Part shown: positions 34,130 through 42,435 of the stretch, one piece after another
Layout: the number at the start of each line of letters is the position of its first letter
Numbering within the stretch: the first letter of the stretch is position 1
Source: Lachnospiraceae bacterium
Lineage (GTDB): Bacteria > Bacillota > Clostridia > Lachnospirales > Lachnospiraceae
DNA length: 42,435 nt
Reading direction: 5' to 3'
Assembly (NCBI GenBank): GCA_015057525.1
Contig: SVEE01000014.1
Span: 1 to 42,435 of the forward strand
Translations under genes and position numbers: made by a program
The notes under the pieces: generated by a model
Seen by the model: the letters and a program-made list of their open reading frames with translations, nothing else
What the model was told of the DNA's origin: nothing
The model's database searches: none

Positions 34130-34957
34130 CTAATATAATTTTTCTATAACATCATCACTAATAGCATATGTGTGTTCCTTAGTTGGATAAGTACCCTCTT
34201 TAACTTCCTTGTTGTACGCTTTAAATGCTTCTGTCATTATGTTTCCAGTCTCAGCAAAACGCTTTACAAACTTTGGAGTAAAATCACTGAACATACCAAG
34301 CATATCTGCATATACAAGCACCTGTCCATCACAACCAGCACCTGCTCCGATTCCTATAGTAGGAATATTTAACTTCTCCGTTACTATAGTGGCAAGTTTC
34401 TCAGGTACACACTCAAGAACTACTGCAAAAGCCCCTGCTTCCTGAACTGCTAAAGCATCCTCTATGAGCTTTTTAGCTGCCGCTTCATCCTTACCCTGAA
34501 CCTTAAAGCCTCCAAATGCATTTATGCTCTGTGGAGTAAGTCCAATATGTGCACATACAGGAATCCCTGCCTCTGTAATAGCCTTGATTTGTGGACATAC
34601 TTCCTTTCCACCTTCAAGTTTAACTGCCTGTCCTCTACCTTCCTTCATAAGACGTCCGGCATTAACCACTGCATCATAAACCGATGTCTGATAAGACATA
34701 AACGGCATATCTATAACAACTAATGCTTCCTTTGCACCTCTCGCTACCGCTGCACCATGATGAATCATATCTTCCATAGTTACAGAAAGAGTATCTTCAT
34801 AGCCAAGCATAACATTTCCTAATGAATCACCTACGAGAATAGAGTCTACACCAGAAGCATCAATAAGCTTTGCTGTAGAATAATCATAGGCTGTAAGCAT
34901 TGTTAATTTTTCACCTTCTGCCTTCGCTTTCGCAAAGGTTGTTACTGTCTTCTTCAT
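34130..34957 (-). CDS. panB: 3-Methyl-2-oxobutanoate hydroxymethyltransferase
   Basis: PanB transfers a hydroxymethyl group from methylene-tetrahydrofolate to 2-oxoisovalerate to give ketopantoate. The 275 residues are full length, with the Mg-binding [16 protein letters not shown] and the segments [12 protein letters not shown] and [14 protein letters not shown]. The ATG at 34957 follows AGGAGG. Its substrate is the ilvD product. It lies 31 bp after the panG-type gene. Confidence 0.96.
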   Translation of the reverse strand: MKKTVTTFAKAKAEGEKLTMLTAYDYSTAKLIDASGVDSILVGDSLGNVMLGYEDTLSVTMEDMIHHGAAVARGAKEALVVIDMPFMSYQTSVYDAVVNAGRLMKEGRGQAVKLEGGKEVCPQIKAITEAGIPVCAHIGLTPQSINAFGGFKVQGKDEAAAKKLIEDALAVQEAGAFAVVLECVPEKLATIVTEKLNIPTIGIGAGAGCDGQVLVYADMLGMFSDFTPKFVKRFAETGNIMTEAFKAYNKEVKEGTYPTKEHTYAISDDVIEKLY

Positions 34958-34988
34958 TGTAAAAACCTCCTATATTCCACCAAATGTG

Positions 34989-35837
34989 TTATTGCAACAG
35001 TTCAAATAACGTCGAATAATCTCTATCATTTTTTTCTTCGGCTATCTTGACTAATTCTTTGGACAAAAGTCTATATACTAATTCCTTATCCGAAGATAAC
35101 ACCTGCAAATGTTTCTCTACTGTGGAAATATCGCAACGCTCTACAGGTCCAGTAAGTGCATTCTTACAATCAGAAGCAAAAAGCTTATCCACATTATTCT
35201 TTAACAATGGTTTTAACGCATTTTGCGCTTCCTCATCATTAAATCCACATTCTTTCATAAGCTTAAGAGCCATATGATATAAGCCAATCACCAAATTGCT
35301 GGAAAAAACAGCCGCACTATGGTATTTAATCTTATCATCTGCGGAAATAGTCTTAACCTGATGGCCACAAGCCTCAAACATTTGCACAAAAGTCTTAAGA
35401 TACTTCTTGTGTCCTTCAATTGTAACAAAGCAATCGCTGAAATTAATATACGACTCAGTTTTTGAACTAACTGCATATATAGGATGTATCGAATAGCCAT
35501 AAACATGACTATGCATACCAGAAAATACCAGTGAGGAAAGAGCCCCACTTGTATGACATATAATCTTTCCCTCAAGGTAGTCAGAATGTCTGTCCAACAT
35601 ATCAGCCATAACAGCAATCTGTCCGTCAGGAACAGTTAAAAATAACACTTCACAATCTTCTACCAGTTTTTTTAAATCATCATAGTAAGCAGTATCAGTA
35701 AATTTCGCCGCATCCTTAGCACTTTCAAGGTTCTGACTGTAATACCCTATAATCTGACAGCAGTCAGTGGCACATTCCTTCAAATGTCGCCCTAAGGTGT
35801 ATCCCATCTTACCGGCACCAATAAATCCAATCTTCAT
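34989..35837 (-). CDS. panG: Rossmann/DUF2520 protein, probable ketopantoate reductase PanG
   Basis: The 282-residue protein starts at ATG 35837 (AAGGAGGG upstream) with MKIGFIGAGKMGYTLG, a dinucleotide-binding fold. A helical C-terminal half of DUF2520 type (HSAAVFSSNLVIGLYHMA, ALTGPVERCD) follows. Proteins of this kind are the PanG ketopantoate reductases first described in Francisella, which replace PanE. Its place as first gene of panG-panB-panC-panD-coaBC, and the absence of panE, support that role here. The identification is by architecture and context; a general DUF2520 reductase is the alternative. Confidence 0.75.
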   Translation of the reverse strand: MKIGFIGAGKMGYTLGRHLKECATDCCQIIGYYSQNLESAKDAAKFTDTAYYDDLKKLVEDCEVLFLTVPDGQIAVMADMLDRHSDYLEGKIICHTSGALSSLVFSGMHSHVYGYSIHPIYAVSSKTESYINFSDCFVTIEGHKKYLKTFVQMFEACGHQVKTISADDKIKYHSAAVFSSNLVIGLYHMALKLMKECGFNDEEAQNALKPLLKNNVDKLFASDCKNALTGPVERCDISTVEKHLQVLSSDKELVYRLLSKELVKIAEEKNDRDYSTLFELLQ

Positions 35838-35952
35838 ACTATCACCCTCCTTATAGCTACAACTAGTCAACAACGTATCAAAGCCATAAAACTGGTAATG
35901 TGAAAACAATCAATTTTCCGGTATGGTTTCTTCTCGAATACCATCCAAAAGG

Positions 35953-35981
35953 AATATACCACGACGATTTAGCTTTGTAAA
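35953..35981 (-). promoter_or_regulatory. Predicted promoter of the pantothenate operon
   Basis: On the minus strand, TTTACA (35981-35976), a 17-bp spacer and TATATT (35958-35953). The leader is then about 108 nt and contains GGTAT/ATACC able to pair. I see no known riboswitch in it. Confidence 0.5.
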
Positions 35982-36036
35982 GTGTTGCACTAAAAAAAAA
36001 ACACGTACAACATAGGAATTTCATGTGTTAATACAT

Positions 36037-36071
36037 AAAAAAACAGTCATGGCAAATCTACCATGACTGTT
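36037..36071 (-). terminator. guaB terminator
   Basis: AACAGTCATGG (36042-36052) pairs with CCATGACTGTT (36061-36071) around 8 nt. On the minus strand a run of T follows. It lies directly after the guaB stop. Confidence 0.9.
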
Positions 36072-36084
36072 ATATATAACTATA

Positions 36085-37581
<1,497 letters not shown>

Positions 37582-37588
37582 TTATATT

Positions 37589-37622
37589 AAAAAATGCTGT
37601 ATTTGAAGATACAACATTTTTT
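37589..37622 (-). terminator. Terminator-like hairpin in the guaB leader
   Basis: Read on the minus strand, a 14-bp stem with one G-U pair (37622-37609 and 37602-37589), a 6-nt loop and a T-rich 3' side. It lies between the predicted guaB start site (about 37648) and the guaB ATG. It may end the upstream cheX-like transcript or attenuate guaB. Confidence 0.65.
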
Positions 37623-37647
37623 ATTCTTAATACTATATTTAATAATT

Positions 37648-37683
37648 AGGTGTAATGATAACACCTGAAAAAGTTTATGTCAA
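37648..37683 (-). promoter_or_regulatory. Predicted guaB promoter with operator on the -10
   Basis: On the minus strand, TTGACA (37683-37678), a 17-bp spacer and TATCAT (37660-37655). The 19-bp inverted repeat AGGTGT-N7-ACACCT spans 37648-37666, centred on the -10, the typical position for a repressor. Confidence 0.7.
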
Positions 37684-37691
37684 CTCAAATT

Positions 37692-38171
37692 TTACTTGTC
37701 AACATACACACAAATATACAGAGCTATGTATTCTTCTCCATCCTTTAAAAGAGGAACCTTTATACCTTCTATATCTGATTTAAGTTTTAAATCCTTACCA
37801 TACACTGCTAACGGTGGAGTAATATCAATCAAAATACCCAATGTAGAGAAAATAGTAGCTGTATTACCCATAACCATGTTACTAAGCTCATTAAGCGCTG
37901 ATGATGACATCTCATCAAGCTCTGTAACAGGCATACCGTACATCATCTTAGATGCAATGTCCTTGGCATTATCATCCTTCATTGCAAGAATAACTTGTCC
38001 ACGCATTTCACCTACAACACCAACCTGTATTGCATATGTTGTATCTGATAGATTGAAATCTGTCTTTTCTGGCTTACCAACAGTCATCTTGACCTGGGTA
38101 ACACTTTCAACAATTGAAATACTTGACTGCAAAAACGGATTTATATGTCTAACATCGATTGCTGGAATCAT
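37692..38171 (-). CDS. Stand-alone CheX-like phosphatase
   Basis: The 159-residue protein starts at ATG 38171 (MIPAIDVRHINPFL; AAGGAG upstream). It has the CheC/CheX-type ExxN pair, E95/N98 in ALNELSNMVMGN, with TYAIQVGVVGEMRGQVILAM before it and VPLLKDGEEYIALYICV at the end. Proteins of this family remove phosphate from CheY. No chemotaxis gene is adjacent; a second CheX-like domain is encoded at 24164-25054. It lies between guaB and the sulfatase, 80 bp from the latter's end. The substrate receiver is unknown. Confidence 0.85.
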   Translation of the reverse strand: MIPAIDVRHINPFLQSSISIVESVTQVKMTVGKPEKTDFNLSDTTYAIQVGVVGEMRGQVILAMKDDNAKDIASKMMYGMPVTELDEMSSSALNELSNMVMGNTATIFSTLGILIDITPPLAVYGKDLKLKSDIEGIKVPLLKDGEEYIALYICVYVDK

Positions 38172-38251
38172 TGGTACTCTCCTTACTAATATACTAATAG
38201 AAACATTATACAATATTTCATACAAGTATTCAAATACTTATTTTACAATTT

Positions 38252-40357
38252 TTAATAAATATACTCTGCTGTAGTACTTAAAATATGACCTGATTTATCT
38301 ACCTGCTTAACAGTATATTCTTCTCCTGATTCTGGCTTAAAATCCTGAACCATCAATGTTGTAGAATCAACATATATTGTCTCAAGTTCATCATCACCTT
38401 CATATACCTTTGAGAAAGTATTGAAATTCTCACCCTTGATAATCATGTGGTCATCTTCTTTTCTAACCTCCCCAAGAGATATAATAGACACACCTCTTTT
38501 AATATGTGGCTCTGGAACAGGAATTGCCCCATCATAAATATATTGCTCTCCAAAAAGCATATCATATGCTATAAGACAAAGCTTCTCCTCAAGCACAGTT
38601 TCATCCTGATAATAAACCTGTGCCTCATGAGCATATCCCATAGGCATATTAAGATTCTCTAACACTTTTGTAGATAACTCATAGGAATATAAATCCTCAT
38701 CTTCATCCTCTAAGCCAATATTATTCACAATAATATACTCTGTCTGGAATACATTACTATTAGGAAGCTGTTCATCTGTAATATCAAGTGTTGGTAAATG
38801 GTCACCATACAACACAAGAACATACTCTTCTCCATAAGCATCAAGCTTATCAATCAAGTCTGCTATCATTAAATCCATCTCATAGATTTGGTTTACATAA
38901 TAATACATTGGTTCTAACATCTCAGCATTATCATATTCTATTTGAATATGGTCTTCGCATGTATCTGTTCCCTGAGGATATTTTCCGTGACCCTGAACAC
39001 TTATAGTGTAAACAAAATCCTGATGCTCTGTATCCTCGAGACACTTCATTATGTCATCAACCAGGGTTGCATCCTTAGCCCATCCTGTTGAAGTATATTC
39101 CACATTATACATATATTCTAATGAAATAAACGCATCAAAGCCCATCTGGTCATAAACATTAATTCTATCGTAGAAAGAGCCTCTATTGTTGTGAATAGCA
39201 TATGCACCATATCCGTGATTTTTAAACACACTACAAATAGTCTCTGAAGGTACTTCATTGACAGTTGTCTTATATGGATACTCTCCTGCACCAAAATAGC
39301 TTGACTTAATACCAGAAAGAACCTCAAACTCTGTATTGGCTGTACCTGCACCTAAGGCAGGAACCCAAAGATAACCTGAAGGATATTCTTCCTTTAATCT
39401 TGTAAATGTTGGAACAGGGTCCTCACTGAAGGATAACCCCGCCAAATCCTTTGGATCAAAGAAGGACTCTAACTGAATATAAATAACATTAGGAGTTTTC
39501 ACTTCACCTTCTGTCTTCACACCATTATCAAGTTCTTCCTGTATAGCATCCATAACCTCTTCTGAATAATTGTCTGGTTCGCTTATACCATTGTCTACTA
39601 TACTATTAGTGAAGCAGTAAGCAAATCCATAATCCTTATATGCCATACCGAGGTTGGCAAAATCATCAGAAATAATATTGTTCTTAATATTAAAGTTAGT
39701 GAATATGGAAACTATAATCCATGCCACAACGCAGGCAACCATAGTGCCCTTTACCTTACGAGCACCCTCAAACTTAGGAGTTTTCTTGAATAAGAATACC
39801 AATCCTACTATGGCCAGTATTATTACTATAACAAGAAGCACCTGTTGCCACTTGGTGAAGTACACATCAAGCATAGTAAGGGCGTCCTTAACCATAAGTA
39901 AGTCAATAGCTGCAAAAGGTGTTACTCTGTATCCAAGTACAATAAAGTTAACTATTCCACACCCTAACCACACTATACTGATGGTCGACATGGCAAAAAC
40001 TCTTTTTCTTGTGAACAATGCAAACAGCAATGTAAAGAAAATTATGGATACGTTATACAAGAATACTATTGGTGAATTTATCATAAAGAAGAATCCGTCT
40101 ACTATTGATCTTCTTCCCAACATTTCAAGTACAAGCTCAAGCACAAAAGCAAGTACAAAGCACTTAAATATCCATGTATGAATAGAATACACCCATGCTC
40201 TCTTAAGGTTATAAGTAATTTTCTTTTTACCTCTTAATGGTTCTGAGTCTTCCTTCTGTTCCGAAGAATCAACATCCTTTGACTCCTCTTCCTTAGCAGT
40301 CTCGATTTCAGATTCTTTTACTTCTTCAATCTCTTCTTTTTCTTTATTATTCTTCAT
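38252..40357 (-). CDS. LTA-synthase-like membrane sulfatase with C-terminal Ig-like domain
   Basis: The 701-residue protein has a Glu/Lys-rich cytoplasmic tail (1-45), about five TM helices (60-225), and an external alkaline-phosphatase-like domain (about 285-590). Glu297 in IQLESFFD, Thr339 in GAGTANTEFEVLSG and YGDHLP are the expected metal and nucleophile residues. The family adds glycerol- or ethanolamine-phosphate to envelope polymers. The last 80 residues (GVSIISLGEV...IKGENFNTFSKV...) look like an IPT/TIG Ig fold, which LtaS itself lacks. The ATG at 40357 has a weak GAGAG site. Imperfect repeats upstream may be regulatory. Confidence 0.88.
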   Translation of the reverse strand: MKNNKEKEEIEEVKESEIETAKEEESKDVDSSEQKEDSEPLRGKKKITYNLKRAWVYSIHTWIFKCFVLAFVLELVLEMLGRRSIVDGFFFMINSPIVFLYNVSIIFFTLLFALFTRKRVFAMSTISIVWLGCGIVNFIVLGYRVTPFAAIDLLMVKDALTMLDVYFTKWQQVLLVIVIILAIVGLVFLFKKTPKFEGARKVKGTMVACVVAWIIVSIFTNFNIKNNIISDDFANLGMAYKDYGFAYCFTNSIVDNGISEPDNYSEEVMDAIQEELDNGVKTEGEVKTPNVIYIQLESFFDPKDLAGLSFSEDPVPTFTRLKEEYPSGYLWVPALGAGTANTEFEVLSGIKSSYFGAGEYPYKTTVNEVPSETICSVFKNHGYGAYAIHNNRGSFYDRINVYDQMGFDAFISLEYMYNVEYTSTGWAKDATLVDDIMKCLEDTEHQDFVYTISVQGHGKYPQGTDTCEDHIQIEYDNAEMLEPMYYYVNQIYEMDLMIADLIDKLDAYGEEYVLVLYGDHLPTLDITDEQLPNSNVFQTEYIIVNNIGLEDEDEDLYSYELSTKVLENLNMPMGYAHEAQVYYQDETVLEEKLCLIAYDMLFGEQYIYDGAIPVPEPHIKRGVSIISLGEVRKEDDHMIIKGENFNTFSKVYEGDDELETIYVDSTTLMVQDFKPESGEEYTVKQVDKSGHILSTTAEYIY

Positions 40358-40428
40358 ATGATTACTCTCTCAAAACTTTATTTTTATTAGTTCGACATTA
40401 TTATCTATAAATAGACATACACAATAAA

Positions 40429-40496
40429 ATATACCAAACCAAACTTGATTTTTCAATAAAAAAATATATACCAAACTAAATTTAATATATTCAATA
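40429..40496. repeat. Two imperfect 30-bp direct repeats upstream of the sulfatase gene
   Basis: ATATACCAAAC-C/T-AAA-C/T-TT begins at 40429 and 40466, and both copies end in TTCAATA. The period is 37 bp. The rest of 40358-40548 is AT-rich with no gene seen. They may be operators for the sulfatase gene, or decayed sequence. Confidence 0.5.
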
Positions 40497-40548
40497 TCAG
40501 ATGTTTTTATTTTCATTTTTATCTCTAAAAATTTTTTTCAAAAAGTTG

Positions 40549-40577
40549 TTGACACTTCAAAATCATTATGATAATAT
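40549..40577 (+). promoter_or_regulatory. Predicted tRNA-Gly promoter
   Basis: TTGACA (40549-40554) is a perfect -35. TAATAT (40572-40577, 17 bp) or GATAAT (40570-40575, 15 bp) could be the -10. Transcription would start about 25-30 nt before the tRNA. Confidence 0.6.
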
Positions 40578-40610
40578 ATCACTTGTCGTCAGGTACGACA
40601 CATATAAAAT

Positions 40611-40682
<72 letters not shown>

Positions 40683-40686
40683 CTGA

Positions 40687-40733
40687 ATAACAAAAAAGAA
40701 GATATCAAATAAGATATCTTCTTTTTTTGTTAT
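40687..40733 (+). terminator. Terminator after tRNA-Gly
   Basis: A long stem of about 20 bp with one bulge (left arm 40687-40706, right arm 40713-40733) and loop AAATAA; the right arm carries a run of seven T. It starts a few bases after the tRNA. Confidence 0.85.
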
Positions 40734-40757
40734 TTTGAGCACATCCTGTGCTCAAAA
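40733..40757. repeat. 11-bp perfect hairpin
   Basis: TTTTGAGCACA (40733-40743) and TGTGCTCAAAA (40747-40757) are perfectly complementary with a 3-nt centre. It follows the tRNA terminator directly. Confidence 0.7.
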
Positions 40758-40787
40758 GTTCGATCGTCTCGTCTCCCGACTCGGTCC

Positions 40788-40818
40788 GCGCTTAACAGGC
40801 GCCACTGGCGCCTAGCGC
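40788..40818. repeat. GC-rich hairpin in the post-tRNA segment
   Basis: AGGCGCC-ACT-GGCGCCT is a perfect 7-bp stem, extended by outer GCGCT/AGCGC with a 4-nt bulge. Base composition of 40758-40831 is far more GC-rich than its surroundings. Confidence 0.7.
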
Positions 40819-40846
40819 CGTCTCGCGCTCTTTTTATTTCCCTAGA

Positions 40847-40878
40847 AGTCTTGTATTTACAAGGCTTTTTTGTTTTTT
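40847..40878 (+). terminator. Second plus-strand terminator behind the tRNA
   Basis: AGTCTTGTA (40847-40855) pairs with TACAAGGCT (40858-40866), one G-U pair, with the innermost pairs open as loop. A T-rich tract follows to 40878. It may be the original tRNA-Gly terminator, now separated by the inserted segment. From 40879 to 41051 I see no gene or clear signal. Confidence 0.65.
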
Positions 40879-41051
40879 ATCGTACGCATTATGGAGTACA
40901 TATTAAGTACGCTCAAGTCCGTTGGTGAATCTGTTAGCATATTAATGTTATAGAAAAGCAAAAGCATATCAGACTTTTGATGTTCTTTTATTTTTTAGAT
41001 ATTAAATTATTATTGAAAAAGCAAGTGCAAACTGAAATTTGTCTCTCTTTT

Positions 41052-41732
41052 TCAAAAAATACCATCCCGCATCGGACATTCACTTCTGCATTTGTTACAA
41101 TCAACCGTAGCAAATCCTCTTGTTGTCTTGCCGTATGTATTCTGTCTACATTTCTTTTGCGTAACAGAATTCTCTTGTATCGCCAATACAGGACAGGAAT
41201 CTATACATTTTGTACATCTGGGAATGCATATATTTTCACTAAACGGATCGCTTTCAAAATCTACATTAGTTAATATAACGCCTAATACAAGTCTGTTTCC
41301 GTATTCCGGATTAAGTAACAAACTACTTTTTCCAATCTGACCGATTCCACAGGCTACTGCCACATGTTTCATTGACAATAACCCTTTTCCTGTCATGGTT
41401 TCCTCTTCCCAATATTCATAAGGGTCATCTGAAGGAATTGGTACACATATTCCTCCACACTCCTTCTCTATGATTTTTGCTGCCGCAAAAACCACTTCAT
41501 CTACTTTATGGACTACATCTGCATTAAAATGTCCGTATATCAATCTCGGCTCAACACGAAACAAGCCTTTTGGAAGTGCTATTCCCACTGCAATTACAGA
41601 TTTACAATCTGGGTATATATCTATGGGATGAAAATTTATCGGCGTTTCCGAAAAACGCTCCAATCCTCCAAATCCACATACATCCGCTCCAAGACCTAAT
41701 ATTTTTTCTCTTATTACTTCTTTTCTAAACAT
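41052..41732 (-). CDS. Short epoxyqueuosine-reductase-like [4Fe-4S] protein
   Basis: The 226-residue protein starts at ATG 41732 (MFRKEVIREKI; GGAGCG upstream). It shows two ferredoxin-type cluster motifs near the C-terminus: CIPRCTKCIDSCPVLAI and a second set in KKCRQN...VDCNKCRSECPM. The middle (VACGIGQIGKSSLLLNPEYG) is characteristic of QueG-related proteins. It is about 100-150 residues shorter than QueG and lacks its HEAT-repeat end. It therefore belongs to the short double-cluster group whose substrate is unknown. It is 57 bp downstream of the CDP-alcohol transferase gene, probably one operon. Confidence 0.85.
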   Translation of the reverse strand: MFRKEVIREKILGLGADVCGFGGLERFSETPINFHPIDIYPDCKSVIAVGIALPKGLFRVEPRLIYGHFNADVVHKVDEVVFAAAKIIEKECGGICVPIPSDDPYEYWEEETMTGKGLLSMKHVAVACGIGQIGKSSLLLNPEYGNRLVLGVILTNVDFESDPFSENICIPRCTKCIDSCPVLAIQENSVTQKKCRQNTYGKTTRGFATVDCNKCRSECPMRDGIF

Positions 41733-41789
41733 ACATCGCTCCATCAACTTCAAATTTGTCTAATTGTTTTACAAATCGAAATTTGCTTG

Positions 41790-42296
41790 TTAAAAGATTT
41801 CTCTACCCATTCTTGTATAATATACCTCATTGATTGCTGACACCGTTGCCAAGGAACACACTATCACAGAACTATACATTGATTCAACAAAACTGAGTGT
41901 CAAAGGAAAAAGAAACAGTAAAAATCCCGTGACTTTATTCAAAATGGTATGCATAGATACCAACTTTTTGTTACAAATCAATCCCCAAACAACATTCCCT
42001 ATTTTAATGGTTGCTATAACAACAATCCAAATCCATAACCACGTAGGAAATTGTATCAGTGGTAGAATTTTCGCAAAACACACTGCTACAAATACAATGT
42101 CTGCAACAGTATCTAATCTTGCTCCTGTTTCACTAACAGACTTTGTTTTCCTTGCAATTGTTCCGTCCACCATATCTGTAATTCCACAAAACAGATACAT
42201 AATATAAAAAGCAACGGAAAAGACAGGACAGAGCATCAAACAAATACTACATAAAATTCGACTGCTTGTTATTATGTTTGCAATCTGCTTTTTCAT
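41790..42296 (-). CDS. CDP-alcohol phosphatidyltransferase family protein
   Basis: The 168-residue membrane enzyme has the full catalytic signature DMVDGTIARKTKSVSETGARLDTVAD (pattern DxxDGxxAR-x8-GxxxDxxxD) near residues 41-66, with about five helices around it. The family joins CDP-diacylglycerol or a similar donor to an alcohol to make phospholipid. It resembles PgsA/PssA in size, but the alcohol cannot be told from sequence. The ATG at 42296 follows AGGTGAG. It lies 22 bp after the partial gene at the right edge. Confidence 0.9.
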   Translation of the reverse strand: MKKQIANIITSSRILCSICLMLCPVFSVAFYIMYLFCGITDMVDGTIARKTKSVSETGARLDTVADIVFVAVCFAKILPLIQFPTWLWIWIVVIATIKIGNVVWGLICNKKLVSMHTILNKVTGFLLFLFPLTLSFVESMYSSVIVCSLATVSAINEVYYTRMGREIF

Positions 42297-42318
42297 CTGC
42301 TCACCTACAAATTCAAAG

Positions 42319-42435
42319 TTATCGTTTCTTCATTTTCTGAATAGTTTCTTCAACCGAAATACATTCTGCAAATCTTCCCGGCCACATAAATTCATTGTAA
42401 TATTTATAAGTTTTCTCTTTGTCCATATACGGATT
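42319..42435 (-). CDS. C-terminal 38 residues of an unidentified protein (runs off the right edge)
   Basis: An open frame enters at the right edge and stops at TAA 42321-42319. The visible tail is polar and aromatic-rich, includes NEFMWPGRFAEC, and ends QKMKKR. Too little is present to assign a family. It is spaced 22 bp before the CDP-alcohol transferase start, so it is probably the preceding gene of that operon. Confidence 0.6.
   Translation of the reverse strand, partial: NPYMDKEKTYKYYNEFMWPGRFAECISVEETIQKMKKR

Noticed and set aside
35992-36028. Second possible guaB terminator (ACACGT/ATGTGT with a run of ten A on the plus strand)
   Set aside because: The stem is only 6 bp, and its G-U pair becomes a mismatch on the guaB strand. 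The hairpin at 36037-36071 already serves.

Overview
The window is ordinary bacterial chromosome from a low-GC Gram-positive, most likely a Clostridia member of the Lachnospiraceae type. The evidence is the AT-rich intergenic DNA, strong AGGAGG ribosome sites at almost every start, a single-chain PurL of about 1250 residues, agr-type peptide signalling, a GHKL/LytTR two-component pair, and the J-domain plus DUF5685 cassette. I cannot name the species. Most genes lie on the minus strand.

Layout from left to right. (1) 1-7335: a minus-strand branched-chain amino acid operon, leuC-leuD-(zinc-ribbon membrane protein)-leuB-(small membrane protein)-ilvD-ilvB, running into serC. A divergent LysR gene (7598-8629) shares a 262-bp control region with one perfect palindrome. 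The palindrome sits about 65 bp upstream of the predicted leuC start and over the -35 region of lysR. leuA, ilvC and the acetolactate synthase small subunit are absent from the window. (2) 8655-15921: an agr-like quorum-sensing module. agrC and agrA read rightward. Reading leftward from a shared control region are agrB, a 48-residue agrD-like peptide gene, a small secreted protein, two anchored exported proteins, and a permease/ATPase/permease ABC transporter. Two exact 12-bp direct repeats 21 bp apart in the control region look like the AgrA (LytTR) site. (3) 15905-19837: a J-domain/DUF5685/zinc-ribbon cassette, a MarR regulator and an exported family 3 glycosidase. (4) 19929-28563: purL; CheY and an MshEN-like/CheX-like protein divergent from a GGDEF-EAL sensor; a patatin-like lipase. 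(5) 28577-31540: a Ca2+/Na+ antiporter, an Lrp regulator and an HD hydrolase in tightly overlapping order, a 49-residue membrane peptide, and pyrE. (6) 31634-35837: the operon panG-panB-panC-panD-coaBC, covering ketopantoate formation to 4'-phosphopantetheine. (7) 36085-40357: guaB with a palindrome on its -10 box, a CheX-like protein, and an LTA-synthase-like membrane sulfatase. (8) 40611-42435: tRNA-Gly(GCC) followed by a repeated tRNA 3' end and GC-rich hairpins, then a short epoxyqueuosine-reductase-like iron-sulfur protein, a CDP-alcohol phosphatidyltransferase and a partial gene.

The strongest candidate for an undescribed system is the 8655-15921 module. It appears to be a cell-density circuit whose peptide precursor has serine where most AgrD peptides have cysteine, and whose likely output operon makes a small secreted protein with a dedicated transporter. 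The second most interesting stretch is the structured GC-rich segment behind tRNA-Gly, which looks like the scar of integration into the tRNA 3' end. All calls come from reading the sequence; no database search was run.
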